Of a stretch of DNA of 64,000 nt, positions 59,485-64,000 are shown in pieces. Below the pieces are notes generated by a model. It saw only the letters and a list, made by a program, of their open reading frames with translations, was not told the origin of the DNA and ran no database searches. The stretch is taken from assembly GCF_026213295.1 (NCBI RefSeq), contig NC_079415.1, forward strand, positions 23,497,610-23,561,609, in the 5' to 3' direction. Origin of the DNA: Gadus chalcogrammus (taxonomy: Eukaryota; Chordata; Actinopteri; Gadiformes; Gadidae). The translations under genes and the position numbers were made by a program. Every line of letters begins with the position of its first letter. Position 1 is the stretch's first letter.

Positions 59485-61141
59485 GGCCCTCGATCAAACG
59501 AACGTAGAAATGAGCGCAAATCTGAACGCATGATTCATCTTACGATAGGACCCACGTGAGATTTACGAAACCTTCGTATCACACCAATCCCAGCGTACGA
59601 AGGATCTTGGTGTTGATAAATACGGCGGCTGAGATCGATCGTAATTAACGTAACACGCCCATATAAAAGCACGTCTTCAGAAGTCTCGCCCCTAACTTTT
59701 ACGACATGGAGAAACGTCCAACGGTAAAATAGAGGAATTTTTCCGAGACCCAAATGGAGACGCTCGGGTCACTGGTGGATGCGAAACATCTGGTTTTATT
59801 TGGTAGCCTAAAAGCTGGCATTAAAGGCCAGCAAAAGAATGCTATATGGAAGGAAATAACTGTTGCAGTGAATAGTGTTTCCAATGTTCGTCGGGCTACG
59901 GAAGAGGTTTGTTAATTAAATTAATTAAATAATAAATTAAATGTACAACTTCTGTTATCCAGCTTAAAACATTTCACATATATGCTATTGTTTGCATTCC
60001 GTTAAAGTTATTTAATTCCGAATAGGGTGAAGAAAAAATGGTCCGACATAAAGCTCAGCACCAAAAAACGTGTTGCGGCTGTGAAGCCGGCCAAGCAAGA
60101 AACGGGAGGAGGCCGGTGCAGTGCGACTGCAGCGTAACTCACCGAGATGACTCTGACCATGTAGTGCGCCCTGATGTAGACGATGCCCAACGTTGCTATT
60201 TTGGAAATTAAAAGAATCGTGCGTGCCCCCAGGCCATCGGGCTACCATGTTCAGGATTGACATTCTGGCATCGCAAATAATCGGAACATTAACTGAATGG
60301 TAGCTTTTGCGGTTGATCAACCGCACCAATCACATTTGGAAACCTAGCAATAGCATAAAAATCCCGTTTGATTCCAGTTTGCTGATCGTTATTATATGGG
60401 AATTTAATATAACGTTCGGAGAGGGACATTATAGCTGCCAAAACTGCTGGCATGGTTCGGCTAATACTTGGCTGGGAAATAGCAGACCTGTCCCGATCTC
60501 CCGCTGCAAGATCCCGGTGGCCAAAGATCCCAAGGTAGAGCAAACCTGCACAGGTATTGCGTTTGATCGCCTAGTTTCTCGCCTTAACTGTGGCTCCAAA
60601 GTATTGCATAGCTCCATCAGGAGATGCCTTGGGAGACGAAAACGACTCAAGAGCCATTCATCGCCCTCCTTAAAAAAATCGGCGCGGTCTCGAAAAACTC
60701 TCTCGTCTGTGCGTTGAGGTCCTTAACAGTGCCAGATCTGCCATCGCTGAGACACGACCACCTATTTGGCAAAGCTCCTGTAGACAGCTATAGACAGCTG
60801 AATAAACATTTCAACTGTCACATTCTAATTATTTTCATAGCAATACTGTTTTTAATTAGGCCTGACTTGATTGTAATTGTTTGAACGGCTGGGCAAATTC
60901 CAATTTATTTAGTAATTAATACAGATGTTGAACATGGGCTACTTGTGCTGCACTATTCATCATTGAAATACCCGTATGTTGCGCCAAAAAAACTTGCATA
61001 CACGAGCTCAGACCTGACGTGAGAATTCATCGCAGCCTGCGCTCACGTTCAAATTGATAAATGCCAAGCTCAACGTTGAAATGAGCGTACGTCCATTTTA
61101 CGCGCGTTTTCTGTCGTACGCTCGTTTGATAAATGAGGGCC
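59485..61141 (-). mobile_element. Harbinger deletion derivative, copy B
   Basis: Inverted relative to copy A, same ends, with ATT duplicated (59482-59484 and 61142-61144), so it is an independent insertion. On the minus strand it carries the transposase fragment (60730-60180) with small deletions and frame breaks but an intact THDSF second-Asp block; on the plus strand the Myb-like exon starts ATGGAGAAACGT at 59706 and has the same early stop as copy A. The shared stop shows that the parent was already defective. Confidence 0.92.
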
Positions 61142-61370
61142 ATTGTGTCTAGGACAGATGAGTCTTCTAAACGAGTAGCACACAATATGTGTAGAATAAA
61201 ATGTTATTTAATATAAGCATATGATGAGGTGAAACTTATTTTTAGGACACGTCGGCCAGCGAAATATTGGATTTATTATTAGGGGATGATCATGGGAAAG
61301 TACAGGCAGCAAAGTTACCAAGGATACATTCAGGGAGACAATGAGTAAACAAGATTCTTAAAAGGGAAAG

Positions 61371-62125
61371 TATAATACATTTTGTCTTAGGTTGTGTCAT
61401 ATCTGGCAGTAGGTGAGTTTGGTAACTAAGATTCCTAGTGTTTAGAACTACGATTGTTTGTTCTAACTTTCCATCTGTTACTACAGTGTGATTTAGACCT
61501 GTCGTGTTGTGATCAGTTAAGAGGTCGTTCTTCTTGCTATCGTTTCTGACACTTAAGGGGGAACAAAAGGGATGATAGCTGGGCGGAGCCAAGTCTGCCT
61601 ATTTAGCAGACTCGGGAAGCGGAGTAAACTCAGTATAATACATTTTGTCTTACAAGTACGTTGTGTCATATCTGGCTGTAGGTGAGTTTGGTAACTAAGA
61701 TTCCTAGTGTTTAGAATTACGATTTTTTTTTCTAACTTTCCATCTGTTACTACAGTGTGATTCAGACCTGTCGTGTTGTGATCAGTTAAGAGGTCGTTCT
61801 TCTTGCTATAGTTTCTGCCACTTAAGGGGAAACAAAAGGCTTGATAGCTGGGCGGAGCCAAGTCTGCCTATTTAGCAGAGTCGGGAAGCTGAGTAAACTC
61901 AGTATAATACATTTTGTCTTACAAGTACGTTGTGTCATATCTGGCTGTAGGTGAGTTTGGTAACTAAGATTCCTAGTGTTTAGAATTACGATTTTTTTTT
62001 CTAACTTTCCATCTGTTACTACAGTGTGATTCAGACCTGTCGTGTTGTGATCAGTTAAGAGGTCGTTCTTCTTGCTATAGTTTCTGCCACTTAAGGGGAA
62101 ACAAAAGGCTTGATAGCTGGAGCTA
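61371..62125 (+). repeat. Three tandem ~266-bp units upstream of a LINE
   Basis: TATAATACATTTTGTCTTA starts at 61371, 61634 and 61903 (spacings 263 and 269). The units are nearly identical and end about 40 bp before the LINE frame. They may be 5'-UTR monomers of the LINE. Confidence 0.85.
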
Positions 62126-62164
62126 AGTCTACCTGAGCTACCATGCCCATTTAAGGGCTAGCTA

Positions 62165-63949
62165 TTGTTAGCATCAGCTGTAGTGTCAGGACCCAGCAAA
62201 CGAAGACAAAGGGAGTCTCTCTGCGGGAGTCCCTCGAGGAAGCCCGGGGAGGCCACCTGCCCTATTGTAGCTATGTGTCGTACGACCCTTCACTTCCTGG
62301 CCCTGACAGAGACCTGGATCACTCCAGAGAACTCTGCTACTCCTGCTGCCCTCTCCACCATATACTCATTCTCGCACACCCCTAGACCATCCGGGCGAGG
62401 AGGGGGGACCGGACTCCTCATCTCGCCTATGTGGTCCTACCAGGTCCTTCCACTAGAACACTTGGCCAGATATGCGTTTGAACTCCACGCTGTCACTGTC
62501 ACCATTCCTATCAAGCTCTCCATTGTGGTGATCTACCGTCCTCCAGGTCCCCTCCGTGACTTCTACGACGAGATGGATGCCCTCCTCAGCTGCTTTCCTG
62601 AGGATGGCACACCACTCGTTATCCGCAGTGACTTCAACATCCTGCCAGACAAGTTGCACTCACCTGAATCAACCAACTTTTTCGCCACCTTTGCCTTAAC
62701 ACTATCCCCTCCTCCTCCCACACACAGGGCCGGGAACCAGCTTGACCTAATATTCACCAGGTCCTGCGGCACCTCTGCTTTCTCCGTTACCCCGCTCCCC
62801 GTGTCTGACCATCACTTTGTTGATTTTTCTCTCCTCTTGAAACCCTCTCCCCCCTCCTCTCTAGTTCCCACATTGTTTTCCCTGTTCTCGTCCCTCCTCA
62901 ACCCTCCCTCACCCCCACCTCCTTCCTGCCTCACTGCTGATGACTTTGTTACCTACTTTACCCAGAAAGTGAAGGACATTCGCTCCTCTTTTATCCCTGC
63001 CTCCATTCTCCCTCCTCCCATCCCCTCCTCTGTCTTTACCCAATTTAGCCTCCTCACCTCTGACGAAGTCAACAGAATAATAACATCTAACCATGCCACC
63101 ACCTGCCCCCTTGACGCTATCCTCTCCTCTCGCCTCCAGGATGTCTCAAGCGACATCCTGCCATTTCTCACCTCACTTAACAACTCCTCCCTCACTTCAG
63201 GCATTGTTCCAGCGTCTTTCAAGACTGCCAGAATAAAGCCTCTCCACAAAAAAACAACTCTTAATACCACCGACATCCAGAACTACAGACCGGTTTCTCT
63301 TCTTTCATTCCTGTCTAAAACACTGGAACGTGCCGTTGCTAACCAACTGTCCTCCTATTTCTCATCTAACAACCTCCTTGACCCTCACCAGTCAGGTTTC
63401 AAGAAGGCACACTCCACTGAGACGGCTCTCCTCCGTGCTGCCAGAGCCTCATCCCTCTCATCGGTTCTCATTCTCCTCGACCTGTCCGCAGAATTGTACA
63501 CAGTGAACCAACAGATTCTCCTTGCCACTCTTGCCGAACTTGGCATCGCTGAATCTGCTCTTTCCTGGTTCACATCCTACCTGATGAACCGCACCTATCA
63601 AGTAACATGGAATGGCTCCTTGTCCAAACCTTGCACGCTTGAAACTGGTGTCCCTCAAGGCTCTGTACTGGGGCATCTTCTGTTCTCCCTCTATACCAGA
63701 TCTCTGGGCTCGGTAATTGCATCACCCAGCTTTTCCTATCACTGCTATGCTGACGACACTCTATTTCTTTCTTTCCCCTCATCTGATAAAGCCCTGATTG
63801 CAACACGCATATCGGAATGTCTTGCGGACATCAGCACCTGGACAACTGCCCATCACCTGAGGCTTAACCTCAGCAAAACCGAGCTCCTCCTAATCCCAGG
63901 GAAAGATTACCAACACATGGACTTGCTGGTCACCGCTGGTCACCATTGA
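62165..63949 (+). pseudogene. L2-type endonuclease/reverse transcriptase, open 594 codons then frameshifted
   Basis: Endonuclease blocks: FLALTETWITPENS, GRGGGTGLLIS, IVVIYRPPGPL, IRSDFNILPDK (usually GDFN, here SDFN), VSDHHFVDF. Reverse transcriptase: NYRPVSLLSFLSKTLER, GFKKAHSTETALL, LILLDLSAELYTVNQ (FD of the usual AAFDTV replaced by LY), GVPQGSVLGHLLFSLYT and YADDTLFLSF (catalytic DD). The N-terminal endonuclease is truncated and several conserved residues have changed, so activity is doubtful. Confidence 0.85.
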
Positions 63950-64000
63950 GAACATCACTGTATCTCCTTCTCCAACTGCCAGAAACCTCGGTGGGGTATT
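62165..64000 (+). mobile_element. L2-type LINE, running off the right edge
   Basis: Endonuclease and reverse transcriptase in one long frame (see 62165-63949); the 3' end lies outside the window. A stop and frameshift occur near 63946, after which QKPRWGI-type sequence continues in another frame. Confidence 0.85.

Overview
The window is nuclear DNA of a vertebrate, almost certainly a teleost fish. It holds ten coding exons of one host gene, a copper-transporting P1B-type ATPase most like ATP7B, on the minus strand. Otherwise it is packed with transposon families typical of ray-finned fish (L2 and Rex1 LINEs, a Gmr1-like Ty3/gypsy element, hAT, PIF/Harbinger, TTAA-flanked elements, a Tigger relic, a THAP exon) and very long microsatellites. 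The species cannot be named from the sequence; the microsatellite load and the Gmr1-like element would suit a gadiform or clupeiform fish, but that is only a guess.

Layout. 1-9.9 kb: a decayed LINE, a palindromic MITE, a THAP-domain exon and a 4.7-kb L2-type LINE with an open reverse transcriptase frame. 9.9-23.8 kb: one PIF/Harbinger transposon (16-bp inverted ends, TAT duplication) with a Myb-like gene and a decayed DDE transposase, swollen by nested insertions: a hAT (11.4-13.8 kb), a TTAA element (14.6-16.4 kb) and another hAT (18.7-23.3 kb) that itself holds a Tigger relic and a third hAT. 25.2-30.3 kb: a structurally complete hAT element with a two-exon, 830-codon transposase lacking stops. 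30.3-34.2 kb: LINE and MITE debris.

34.3-58.7 kb: the ATPase exons corresponding to human ATP7B exons 18 down to 9, with reading phase agreeing at the joins I checked and nearly all lengths equal to the mammalian ones. They carry the actuator-domain TGE, membrane CPC, phosphorylation DKTGT, SEHPL, TGDN and GDGVND motifs. The gene runs off the right side (exons 1-8 not found) and its last three exons are not visible in the 34 kb to the left. Introns hold a 6.2-kb near-perfect palindrome with an 8-bp target duplication (38.3-44.5 kb), the Gmr1-like element (44.7-47.8 kb), a Rex1 LINE (49.5-51.2 kb), several MITEs, and simple repeats that press directly on many splice sites.

55-64 kb: a hAT-like element carrying a Harbinger deletion derivative, a second inverted Harbinger copy 2.5 kb away, minisatellites, three tandem ~266-bp units and an L2-type LINE running off the right edge.

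The strongest candidates for something undescribed are the giant palindromic element, the apparently complete 5-bp-duplication hAT element, and the pattern of microsatellites forming or abutting the ATPase splice sites. All coordinates, splice joins and repeat matches were read by eye; no database search was run.
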